From contig NZ_JAUHTQ010000001.1 of the NCBI RefSeq assembly GCF_030418165.1, positions 248,001 through 312,000 on the forward strand: a stretch of 64,000 nt of DNA, given 5' to 3'. The number at the start of each line of letters is the position of its first letter. The stretch's first letter is position 1. The position numbers and the translations under genes are program-made. Shown piece by piece: positions 35,554 through 43,898 of the stretch. The notes under the pieces are model-generated. The model made no database searches, was not told the origin of the DNA, and saw only the letters and a program-made list of their open reading frames with translations. Source of the stretch: Ureibacillus aquaedulcis. Its GTDB lineage: Bacteria > Bacillota > Bacilli > Bacillales_A > Planococcaceae.

Positions 35554-37008
35554 TTAGTTTTGTGGGCGGTAGCCGGATACATCTTCATCCAGTAGTAAGG
35601 ATGTGCCGCGTTTTTTGTGTGCGGAGGCAAAGAAGATGCCCACTAGCACTGCTGCTGCCACTAAACCTCCGATAAATGAAGCGTTCAATGGAATACCGAA
35701 GCCCATCGTTGGTTCGTATAAGATATAGACGATTACCATATAGGTCATGAAGCTTGCCGGTATGGTTGCAATCCAGTGATTCTTCTTCGCCAGGAATAGA
35801 TACATGGCACCAACCCAAAGCGCGATTACCGCCGTAACTTGATTTGCCCAAGAGAAATACTGCCATAAAATATTAAAGTCGATTTTTGTTAAGCCATAAG
35901 AAATAACGAATAACGGAATGGCAATCCATAAACGACTAGTGAACTTTGCTTGAGCGAATTTGAAGTATTCCGCAATAATCATACGAGCAGCGCGGAATGC
36001 TGTATCACCCGAAGTAATTGGTAATACAACAACACCTAAAATTGCCAAAGTACCACCAATTGAACCCATCATCAGTAATGAAACTTCACTTACTACTGCA
36101 GCAGGTCCACCAGCTGCCAACATTTCACTTAAGCCGCCATAGCCATCAAATAAACTCATCGCTGCGGCTGCCCAAATCATCGCGATAATCCCTTCAGCAA
36201 TCATCATACCGTAGAAGATTTTGCGACCTTGGTTTTCATTCTGTGTTGTACGAGAAATAATCGGTGTTTGTGTTGCATGGAATCCTGATAAAGCACCACA
36301 AGTAATCGTGAAGAAGATCAATGGGAAAATCGGTAATTCCCCTGGGTGCATATTCTGGAACGAAAGCTCGGGAATCGGTGCACCAGTTACAACTAGTCCA
36401 ATCCCTACACCTAATGCAGAAATAACTAAAAGTGCCCCGAAATAAGGGTATAAGCGTCCAATAATTTTATCTACTGGTAAAAGAGTAGCTAAAATATAAT
36501 AGAAGAAAATGACACCAACAATTATGCTAAGCGCTACCTTCCCATCCATTAAATTGCTGATCAGCATGGCAGGTGATGTAACGAATACCGTTCCTACTAA
36601 TAATAAAAGTAATAGTGCAAAAACGTTTACAACATGTTTCATGAACTTACCTAAAAACTTCGCCACTAACTCCGGTACGTGAGCCCCTTTATTTCGAATC
36701 GAAATCATACCAGTCAAGTAGTCATGCACAGCCCCGGCAAATATACATCCTACTACAATCCAGATGAATGCCACAGGGCCATAAAGTGCACCGGCAATTG
36801 GACCAAATACAGGTCCTGTACCCGCAATGTTTAATAATTGAATTAATGAGTTCTTGTATGTTGACATTGGAACATAATCGACACCATCAGCATTCACGTA
36901 AGCAGGTGTTGGTCGTTTTGGTTTTTCCCCGAAAACCTTCTCGACATATTTCCCATACGTAAAATACCCGACGATTAAGATTGCAATACACACTAGAAAA
37001 GTAATCAT
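35554..37008 (-). CDS. cstA: CstA-family transporter (carbon starvation protein)
   Basis: A 484-residue, very hydrophobic protein with about 13 membrane segments and the CstA signature (NIAGTGPVFGPIAGALYGP near 60-80, then a second CstA-type segment LSGFHATQTPIISRTTQNE). The family imports peptides or pyruvate when preferred carbon runs low. The ATG at 37008 is chosen because GGGGGAC lies just upstream; a start five codons earlier lacks this spacing. It is shorter than E. coli CstA (701 aa) but similar to other Gram-positive members. Two palindromes around its promoter point to a dedicated regulator. Confidence 0.95.
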   Translation of the reverse strand: MITFLVCIAILIVGYFTYGKYVEKVFGEKPKRPTPAYVNADGVDYVPMSTYKNSLIQLLNIAGTGPVFGPIAGALYGPVAFIWIVVGCIFAGAVHDYLTGMISIRNKGAHVPELVAKFLGKFMKHVVNVFALLLLLLVGTVFVTSPAMLISNLMDGKVALSIIVGVIFFYYILATLLPVDKIIGRLYPYFGALLVISALGVGIGLVVTGAPIPELSFQNMHPGELPIFPLIFFTITCGALSGFHATQTPIISRTTQNENQGRKIFYGMMIAEGIIAMIWAAAAMSLFDGYGGLSEMLAAGGPAAVVSEVSLLMMGSIGGTLAILGVVVLPITSGDTAFRAARMIIAEYFKFAQAKFTSRLWIAIPLFVISYGLTKIDFNILWQYFSWANQVTAVIALWVGAMYLFLAKKNHWIATIPASFMTYMVIVYILYEPTMGFGIPLNASFIGGLVAAAVLVGIFFASAHKKRGTSLLLDEDVSGYRPQN

Positions 37009-37075
37009 TTTAAAGTCCCCCATCCCTTTTTAATTTTCTAAATATTCTATCTCTAAGTAAATGGTAGCATATAAT

Positions 37076-37116
37076 GTTATATAACAACAATATTATTTTT
37101 GTAAAATTATATAACA
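37076..37116 (-). promoter_or_regulatory. Probable cstA promoter flanked by twin GTTATATAAC palindromes
   Basis: GTTATATAAC (37076-37085) and ATTATATAAC (37107-37116) lie 31 bp apart centre to centre. On the reverse strand TTTACA (37100-37105) and TATATA form a sigma-A-like pair at 16 bp. One palindrome covers the -10 and the other sits just upstream of the -35, an arrangement suited to repression or looping. Confidence 0.5.
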
Positions 37117-37214
37117 GTTTACTAGAATAGTATTGGGATATGATATTTTATATGGTATATGGAGAAAAATCCCTATGAAATGAGCATTTACCAATTGAGT
37201 AACGTGAGAAAGAT

Positions 37215-37389
37215 ATGAAAAAGATGAAATTAGATGTCATTGTGAATGTTGCAATTACCCGTCTGGAAATGGGGAGGGAGGGGCGAAGCTATTTACCAAG
37301 CAGTTAGAATTGATGGAATAAAGGGGAGGATTAACCGTACCCTTAAAAAACAATCGAAACGGAGTATCATAAAAGAAAATGCCAAATAA
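37215..37389 (+). pseudogene. Remnant of a small helical protein gene
   Basis: Three short peptides in successive frames look like one broken protein: MKKMKLDVIVNVAITRLEMG, then AKLFTKQLELME, then IKGRINRTLKKQSKR up to a TAA at 37389. Two frameshifts would restore about 57 codons. It faintly recalls IDEAL-type small Bacillales proteins. The call rests on reading style only. Confidence 0.33.
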
Positions 37390-37420
37390 AAACAAGAAAG
37401 ACTAAAAAAAGTCTTTCTTG
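37386..37420 (-). terminator. Terminator of the 161-aa membrane protein gene
   Basis: AAGAAAGAC pairs with GTCTTTCTT across TAAAAAAA, with GTTTTTATTT following on the reverse strand. Confidence 0.82.
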
Positions 37421-37430
37421 CTTTCCAAAA

Positions 37431-37916
37431 TTATGCTACGAATGGTTTTTTCATTTTGATTAATCCGTAAATATAATAGAACAAACTACCTGTGACGATC
37501 GTTAAAATGATGAACAAAATGGACATCCCCTGTTCGCCCGTCCAGCGGTAAAACAGTCTATACATATAAAATAGACCTAAAACAACCAACGCAATTGAAG
37601 CTAAAACGCCAATAAATGGAATGATCTGTACAATGGCCAGCCCGATGTAAATTAACAAAAATATTAAGGCTTCCTTTTTAATTTCATCCATTGTCGTCTT
37701 GCTTGAACCGAATGCAAAAAGTAAATAAATATTCAATAGCGGAATCCATGCCCAAAAGGAAATTTCTCCTAATCCATTTGTTTTTGCCGTGTTATAGTAA
37801 ATGAGTGCATTAACCACATATCCTATAACCACCAATGCTAATGTAATGAGTAGGAAAACGAGAAATAACCCTCCATAAAATGCATCATACTCGCTTGGAT
37901 ACGAACTATAAGTCAA
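37431..37916 (-). CDS. Four-helix integral membrane protein (161 aa)
   Basis: It starts with TTG after AAAGGAGAGG. Four membrane helices (~17-38, ~60-75, ~84-115, ~132-152), with SFWAWIPLLNIYLLFAFGSSKT between the first two. The pattern FWAWIPLLN resembles small membrane proteins of the DUF5684 type, but I cannot confirm this. No partner genes; flanked by terminators. Function unknown. Confidence 0.78.
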   Translation of the reverse strand: MTYSSYPSEYDAFYGGLFLVFLLITLALVVIGYVVNALIYYNTAKTNGLGEISFWAWIPLLNIYLLFAFGSSKTTMDEIKKEALIFLLIYIGLAIVQIIPFIGVLASIALVVLGLFYMYRLFYRWTGEQGMSILFIILTIVTGSLFYYIYGLIKMKKPFVA

Positions 37917-38311
37917 ACCAACAACCTCTCCTTTATCATAAATACCTTACACTATATGTAATTAAAATATCATTTAAGCCAAAATGTGTCAGTACATTTC
38001 TGTGCGTTTATAAGGAGCCTACTTTTGTCATATTTTGGTTACTGGACAAATGTCGCATTCTACTAAGATATTTAGCACAAATAGGTTACCCCGAAAACTT
38101 TATTGCTTTTATTCCACTTCAAACCTATGCTAATTTACTTACATACCTCCTAAACCATCATGCGCCTCATGCCTTTATTAAACAACTTAAACTACTCTTT
38201 AACCAGATATAGGAAAACTATCCTATCTTTCTAGTAAACTGCCAATTTAGTATAAATGTATGTTATATTCTAGTTATCATAACATTTTTCTACATATTGG
38301 AGTGAATTAAA
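37917..38311. other. Divergent intergenic region without genes
   Basis: 395 bp, AT-rich, between the membrane protein and the phosphodiester glycosidase gene. A 110-codon frame here has no ribosome site and overlaps the divergent start, so it was not called. The far end carries TTGGAGTGA for the TTG start at 38312. Confidence 0.45.
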
Positions 38312-40804
38312 TTGGTAAAAAAACTAGGAATGATTGTGGTCGCATTCATTCTCATGCAGTTCTCTATAAATCTTTCAGTCGCCTCAGCCTCAGTTTTTGA
38401 CAACAAAGTCTCGGAAAACAAGACGGAAGTGTCTCCCCAAGTTACACATATCAAACGCACCTATCAATCAAGTTCGACAAAAGAAGTCGTCAATATGCTG
38501 GATATTAACTTAGCTGATACATATACGAAGTTGGAAATTGGATTGCCTAATCCAATGAATTCGCTTAAAACGACATCTGGTTTGGCGAAAGAATACAGCA
38601 CATTAGGGCACCGTGTCGTCGGTGCAGTTAATGCCTCATATTTCATGGGAAATGGTGTTCCCGCGAATCTATTAGCACACAATAACGAGATTATGAATTA
38701 TGGTATTTTAGGTGATGGGAGTGAAAGCCCGACTCAAAATCCGATTGCTTTCGGGATTTCAAAGTCAGGTAAAGCCATTATTGACTATTACAATGCGGAT
38801 TTAAGTTTTACAGTGAATGGGAAAGAGTATCCGATTGATTTAATCAATAGTGAAAGAACTACAAACAAAACGGTTTTGTATACACCAGGTAAAAAGAGTA
38901 CAGGAACAAATCAGTGGGGCATCGAAATCGTTGCAAACTCTGCTACACAAAACACAACTAGTCTACATTTTGGTGATCAATTTTCTGGAGTGGTCTCAAA
39001 AGTGACAGGCTATAACACCGCAGGGGACTCTGTCATCCCGAGTGATGGTTTTGTTATTTCAGTTCAAAATAAAGAACTGGCAGCCGAGATTGCAGCTTCT
39101 GTATCAGCAGGGGCAACAGTTGAAGTAGGCTTGGCAATCGATCAAAAATGGATGGATGCCGAGTACATTCTTGCAGCAGGACCATTATTAGTGAAAGATA
39201 GTAAAGTGAATATTTCAATGTCCACTTCTTCAGAATTCGCTAGAACACTTGCCCCTCGTACGGCAGTTGCAATCGACTCAACTGGTACGAAAGTATTTTT
39301 AGTTACTGTAGATGGAAGACAAAGTGGATATAGTAATGGGACAAGTTTATCGGATCTAGCATCCTACCTCATCTCGCAAGGTGCGAGTGCCGCGATCAAT
39401 CTAGATGGTGGTGGTTCTACAACCATGGTGGTGCGTAATCCAGGTGGATATTATCCTAGATTGGTGAACAGTCCTTCAGACGGAAGTGAAAGACGCGTTT
39501 CAGCAATTTTGCAGGTCGTTAACACGGCTCCCCAAGGAACATTAAAATCTATGACTTTAGGTAGTATTCCAAGTGAAGTAGTAAAAGGTGGTTCTATTAA
39601 TCTTAAAGTAGCAAGTGCCTATGATGACCAGCTGAATCCAATTGAACTAAATTCTTCTCAGGTGAAGTGGTCGGTGGAAGGGAATATCGGCACAATTAAC
39701 GGGACGACATTTACGGCCACTGCAAATGGACAAGGGAAAATTATTGCCCAATACGGTAGTGTAGAAGTCGAAAAATCTGTAAAAGTAATAGGTGTTGAAG
39801 ATAAGATTTTACTAGACAGCTTTGACAGTGCTTCAAAATGGTCTTCATCTGCTGCGAAAGCTACGGCTTCAGTGGCTAATAGTTCTAAATCGGAACCGTA
39901 TCGTCAAGGTTCGTCGAGTTTAAGGCTTACTTATGATTTCTCCACATCTCAAACAGGTACGAAAGCTGCCTATGCAGTTGCAAAATCACCAATTCCGATG
40001 ACGGGAAGACCAAATCATTTAGGTGTCTGGGTATATGGTGATGGCGGAAATCACTGGTTACGTGGTGTAATCGTTGATGGAGCTGGCTCAAAACATACGA
40101 TTGATTTCACAGGGCAAGGCGAATTAAATTGGACTGGCTGGAAGTACGTTACAGCAGAGGTTCCATCGGATATTAGCTTGCCGATAAAATTTGAACGTCT
40201 CTATATTGCAGAACCTTCTGCCACGCACCAAAATAAGGGAAAAGTATATTTTGACCAATTACAAGCAGTTTATAATGGAAATTATAAAGAACCAGCCTAC
40301 TCAGATGTAAAGAATAATCATTGGGCGATAAGTTCGATTGAGAATTTAAATGAACAAGAATTGATCAAAGGGTATATAGATGGAACATTTAGACCTACAA
40401 ACTCAATTACACGTGCAGAAGCAGCAACAATCATTGCAAGAGCATTGAATTTGAAGGCTACTAAAACGATTAGCTTTGAAGATGTCCGTCCTACCAATTA
40501 TGCTGCAGAGGCAATCAGTGCACTTGCAGAAAAGGGTATTATGACAGGACGAACAGCAGGGAAGTTTACTCCGGATGGTAAGTTGACGCGTGCCGAGGTG
40601 GCTACCGTTGTAAAGAGAGCATACGATTTAAAAGGAACAACAACAGTATCGTATCGTGACTTAGAACCAACTCATTGGGCATATGGAAGCATTCAAACGC
40701 TCGTAGCAAATGATTTGGTAAAAGGATTTACAGATAACACATTCAGACCGGATGTAAGCATCTCACGTGCTGAATTTGCCACATTCCTAGATCGAGTTAA
40801 CTAG
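38312..40804 (+). CDS. SLH-anchored phosphodiester glycosidase (NAGPA-like)
   Basis: An 830-residue exported protein starting with TTG after GGAGTGA. Signal peptide 1-~27 (SVASAS). Residues ~45-405 are a NAGPA-type phosphodiester glycosidase domain with AVNASYFMGNG, LAAGPLLV-like AAGPLLVKD and the signature NLDGGGSTTM near 363. These enzymes remove GlcNAc from phosphodiesters and in bacteria may act on wall teichoic acid or exopolysaccharide. A Big-like domain (~410-490), a carbohydrate-binding-like beta domain (~498-655) and three C-terminal SLH domains follow (SDVKNNHWAISSIENL, FEDVRPTNYAAEAISAL, YRDLEPTHWAYGSIQTL; ITRAEAAT, LTRAEVAT, ISRAEFAT). It likely acts on the wall polymer it is anchored to. 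Confidence 0.93.
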   Translation: MVKKLGMIVVAFILMQFSINLSVASASVFDNKVSENKTEVSPQVTHIKRTYQSSSTKEVVNMLDINLADTYTKLEIGLPNPMNSLKTTSGLAKEYSTLGHRVVGAVNASYFMGNGVPANLLAHNNEIMNYGILGDGSESPTQNPIAFGISKSGKAIIDYYNADLSFTVNGKEYPIDLINSERTTNKTVLYTPGKKSTGTNQWGIEIVANSATQNTTSLHFGDQFSGVVSKVTGYNTAGDSVIPSDGFVISVQNKELAAEIAASVSAGATVEVGLAIDQKWMDAEYILAAGPLLVKDSKVNISMSTSSEFARTLAPRTAVAIDSTGTKVFLVTVDGRQSGYSNGTSLSDLASYLISQGASAAINLDGGGSTTMVVRNPGGYYPRLVNSPSDGSERRVSAILQVVNTAPQGTLKSMTLGSIPSEVVKGGSINLKVASAYDDQLNPIELNSSQVKWSVEGNIGTINGTTFTATANGQGKIIAQYGSVEVEKSVKVIGVEDKILLDSFDSASKWSSSAAKATASVANSSKSEPYRQGSSSLRLTYDFSTSQTGTKAAYAVAKSPIPMTGRPNHLGVWVYGDGGNHWLRGVIVDGAGSKHTIDFTGQGELNWTGWKYVTAEVPSDISLPIKFERLYIAEPSATHQNKGKVYFDQLQAVYNGNYKEPAYSDVKNNHWAISSIENLNEQELIKGYIDGTFRPTNSITRAEAATIIARALNLKATKTISFEDVRPTNYAAEAISALAEKGIMTGRTAGKFTPDGKLTRAEVATVVKRAYDLKGTTTVSYRDLEPTHWAYGSIQTLVANDLVKGFTDNTFRPDVSISRAEFATFLDRVN

Positions 40805-40828
40805 AGATTAAGAGTAGCTACTAAAAAA

Positions 40829-40877
40829 GCTTACTAGTAAAAATTTGAAATAATCTTTACTAGTAAGCGATTTTTTT
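40829..40877 (+). terminator. Terminator of the phosphodiester glycosidase gene
   Basis: GCTTACTAGTAAA pairs perfectly with TTTACTAGTAAGC, then GATTTTTTT. Confidence 0.92.
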
Positions 40878-41075
40878 ATGTTAATTATATTTCTTCCTTA
40901 TTAATATTTTCAATTAGAGGAGAGAGAAAGTCATTTTTGGGGATAATCATAAAATTATATAAATGCTCAAGCAGTGCGGAGCATCTTTACTTTTTAAAAA
41001 AAGTTCTGTATTATCATTAATGGTTTTCATTACAATAATTATGCTTATATAGCATAGTGTAACTAGAGGTGGAAC

Positions 41076-42509
41076 ATGGTTTTTAGTAATCTTGTGTTTT
41101 TATTTGTATTTTTACCTATAGTTTTGATTGTATATTTTTTACTACCGTCAAAATTTAAAAATTTCTTTCTATTAATTGTCAGCCTGTTTTTCTATGCATG
41201 GGGCGAACCAATCTATGTATTATTAATGATTGCTTCTATTATTCTGAACTATGTGTTTGGATTACTAGTCAGTCGAACAAATTCAAGTAATAGTGAAAAA
41301 AAAGCATACATAGTTTTATCCATTCTAACGAATTTGGCTATACTCGGATATTACAAATATAGTACATTTTTAATAGAAAATATTAATGCATTATTTGGTT
41401 TAGATATTGCGAATGAACCATTACCGTTGCCTATCGGGATTTCTTTCTTTACTTTCCAAGCAATGAGTTATGTTATCGATGTGTATAGAAATGATGCAAA
41501 AGTACAAAAGAATATTTTGGATTTAGCGCTTTATATTGCTTTATTCCCTCAGCTAGTCGCAGGTCCGATTGTAAGGTATACGACTATTGCGGAAGAGCTG
41601 AAAAAACGTGTACATAGTGTCGAGCTTTTCTCTGATGGGGTACGTCAATTCATTATCGGGTTAGGAAAAAAGGTAATTATAGCCAATCCTTTGGGTGGAA
41701 TTGCAGATACAATTTTTTCAACAGGTACAAGTGATTTAAGCGTCACAACAGCATGGATTGGTATTTTGGCCTATACATTACAAATCTACTTTGACTTCTC
41801 AGGGTATAGTGACATGGCGATTGGTCTAGGAAAAATGTTTGGTTTCAAATTCTTGGAGAACTTTAACTACCCATATATCTCAAGAAGCGTCTCCGAATTC
41901 TGGAGAAGATGGCATATCTCCTTATCCTCTTGGTTCCGTGATTATATTTATATTCCACTTGGCGGGAATCGAAAAGGTGTATGGAAAACATACCGAAATA
42001 TTTTAATTGTATGGACAGCAACTGGCTTCTGGCATGGTGCTAGTTGGACGTTCATGGCATGGGGCTTTTATTACGGATTTATCATCTGTATCGAGAGAGT
42101 CGGGTTAGGCAAAGTCATCGACAAGATGTGGAGACCACTACAACATCTCTATGTACTAATATTAGTAATGATTGGATGGGTTTTCTTTAGAGCAGATAAC
42201 TTTAGCTACTCGATCGAATTCATCCAAACAATGTTTGGGTTAAATGGTACTTCACTGTTTGATAATACAGCAATCAGTTATATAAATGATAATGCATATT
42301 TATTGGTACTGGGAATCATCGTAAGTATACCGATTTATCCGTGGATTGTAAAAAAGATGGATCAGCTTACCAAGGGAGAGAAACGTAGTACTTTCTTCTC
42401 TGTTTTACGTTATGTCGGCGGACCGTTACTCTATTTTGTACTGTTTTTATTAGTAACGATGTTCCTGGTGAATTCAACGTATAATCCTTTTATTTATTTC
42501 CGATTCTAG
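41076..42509 (+). CDS. MBOAT O-acyltransferase (AlgI/DltB/PatA type)
   Basis: A 477-residue polytopic membrane protein (about 11-12 helices) of the MBOAT family. Signatures are LPIGISFFTFQAMSYVIDVY, FPQLVAGPIVRY, FWRRWHISLSSWFRDYIYIP and the catalytic His in ATGFWHGASWTF (~305-330). It passes acetyl groups across the membrane for transfer to a surface glycan. AGAGGTGG precedes the ATG. An SGNH/AlgX-like partner starts 24 bases downstream. In Bacillus anthracis, PatA/PatB pairs of this kind O-acetylate the secondary wall polymer that SLH proteins bind; the many SLH genes here favour that role over alginate-like export. Confidence 0.94.
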   Translation: MVFSNLVFLFVFLPIVLIVYFLLPSKFKNFFLLIVSLFFYAWGEPIYVLLMIASIILNYVFGLLVSRTNSSNSEKKAYIVLSILTNLAILGYYKYSTFLIENINALFGLDIANEPLPLPIGISFFTFQAMSYVIDVYRNDAKVQKNILDLALYIALFPQLVAGPIVRYTTIAEELKKRVHSVELFSDGVRQFIIGLGKKVIIANPLGGIADTIFSTGTSDLSVTTAWIGILAYTLQIYFDFSGYSDMAIGLGKMFGFKFLENFNYPYISRSVSEFWRRWHISLSSWFRDYIYIPLGGNRKGVWKTYRNILIVWTATGFWHGASWTFMAWGFYYGFIICIERVGLGKVIDKMWRPLQHLYVLILVMIGWVFFRADNFSYSIEFIQTMFGLNGTSLFDNTAISYINDNAYLLVLGIIVSIPIYPWIVKKMDQLTKGEKRSTFFSVLRYVGGPLLYFVLFLLVTMFLVNSTYNPFIYFRF

Positions 42510-42533
42510 CTTAAAAAATTGTGAGGTCTATAT

Positions 42534-43766
42534 ATGAAAAAACTCAGCAATTACTTAACTATACTATTATTTATAGGTTTTATTATTGGTGTAGGTGCTT
42601 ATATACAACTTAGTGAAAAAGAAGACATTTCCTTTTACGAAAATAGGACACTCGCAAAAAATCCAGAAGTTTCTGTTGAAAAATTTGTAGATGGTTCTTA
42701 TACAAAAGAATATGAAACCTATATTACGGATCATTTTGCAGCAAAAGATACTTGGATAAAAGGCTATATTCAATGGCAAAGGTTAACAAATCAAACCTTT
42801 ATTCAAGATTATTACATTAGTAAAGAGGACAATTGGATCTACCCGAAGCCAGCTAGCTATGTAGATTACGCGGGTCTAGACAAAACGGTAGCCAATATGG
42901 AGGGACTTGCGGAATATACAGATCAACATAATATGGAGCTGTTCCTATTTTCGTTGCCAAATAGATATTTAATATTGGACCCTGATTATCCTTCATTTAT
43001 TACACATGGATATGAATATGAACAAAAAGAATATTATTTAGATGGATTATCTAAAGTAGATAATCTTCATTTGAAAGATGTAGCCCAAGATTTTAGAAAT
43101 AATTTTACTGAAGAAGAAGTAAAAGAGTTATACTACCAAACAGATCACCACTGGAATGTAGATGGTGCTTTTGAAGGCTATAAAGTTATTTATAATACAC
43201 TTAATGAACAGTCTGAATACTTCAATGAACCTTCATTAGATAAAGAGGCTTTTTCGAAGAAATGCTATGACAATAATAATTTCATTGGAAGTTATAATCG
43301 CCAGCTTTACCAATTAGTTAAAACAGAGGATGCGATTTGTTCAATGATCCCAAGCAATGTAGATTTTAATACTTGGGAGGTCTATAAAGGCGGCATTTCT
43401 GAAGAAACCAAAACAATTTGGAGTAATATCTACGGAAGTGATCTGGAAAAAGAAAACGAGCATAATGTTACAGATTATGCGGGCATCTTTACAGCGGACT
43501 ATAAAGAATTAACTGTTATTAATCCAGCAAAAGAAAAAGAGGGTATAAAAGCTTTATTTATTAAAGATTCGTACGCCAATCCAATGACTTTCTGGTTGCC
43601 TGAGCACTTTTATCAAACGACATTTTACGATATGCGATACAATAATAATCGTTCCTTATATGAGTATTTAGAAAACAATGAGTTTGATATGATAGTTTTC
43701 TTATATAATGATACAACAGTAAATTCGGTAATGTATGATTTTAGTTTGGAAGAAAAAACAGAATAG
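42534..43766 (+). CDS. AlgX/AlgJ-like SGNH O-acetyltransferase (PatB type)
   Basis: A 410-residue protein with an N-terminal membrane anchor (~5-27) and an extracytoplasmic SGNH-like domain. Features are HFAAKDTWIKGYIQWQRLT, ISKEDNWIYPK, the catalytic Asp-His motif in QTDHHWNVDGAF (~205) and the probable nucleophile Ser in FIKDSYANPM (~342). It would transfer acetyl groups, delivered by the MBOAT protein, to a wall glycan. The genes are adjacent and share one terminator. Three Cys are present, unusual among the exported proteins here. Confidence 0.9.
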   Translation: MKKLSNYLTILLFIGFIIGVGAYIQLSEKEDISFYENRTLAKNPEVSVEKFVDGSYTKEYETYITDHFAAKDTWIKGYIQWQRLTNQTFIQDYYISKEDNWIYPKPASYVDYAGLDKTVANMEGLAEYTDQHNMELFLFSLPNRYLILDPDYPSFITHGYEYEQKEYYLDGLSKVDNLHLKDVAQDFRNNFTEEEVKELYYQTDHHWNVDGAFEGYKVIYNTLNEQSEYFNEPSLDKEAFSKKCYDNNNFIGSYNRQLYQLVKTEDAICSMIPSNVDFNTWEVYKGGISEETKTIWSNIYGSDLEKENEHNVTDYAGIFTADYKELTVINPAKEKEGIKALFIKDSYANPMTFWLPEHFYQTTFYDMRYNNNRSLYEYLENNEFDMIVFLYNDTTVNSVMYDFSLEEKTE

Positions 43767-43770
43767 TGGA

Positions 43771-43807
43771 AGATGCCCATCTAATATTAGGTTGGGCATT
43801 TTCTTTT
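43771..43807 (+). terminator. Terminator of the acetyltransferase operon
   Basis: ATGCCCA pairs with TGGGCAT, inside which a CTAAT/ATTAG pair continues the stem; TTTTCTTTT follows. Confidence 0.85.
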
Positions 43808-43839
43808 ATGTTAAATAACTAACAGGATGATATAAACAA

Positions 43840-43892
43840 AAAAGAAACACCTTTCGAAACGGGCATTGCGTGTGCCCTGCGAAAGGTGTTTT
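43840..43892 (-). terminator. Terminator of the 639-aa secreted protein gene
   Basis: AACACCTTTCG pairs with CGAAAGGTGTT, with an inner GGGCA/TGCCC stem. The T-run is on the reverse strand. Confidence 0.9.
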
Positions 43893-43898
43893 ATTAAA

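Noticed and set aside
35412-35675. An 87-codon forward frame past the SLH gene
   Set aside because: It runs through an intergenic repeat, two hairpins and the end of cstA on the other strand.
37880-38212. A 110-codon forward frame between the membrane protein and the glycosidase gene
   Set aside because: No ribosome site, overlaps the divergent gene start and promoter region, and its peptide has no protein-like pattern.
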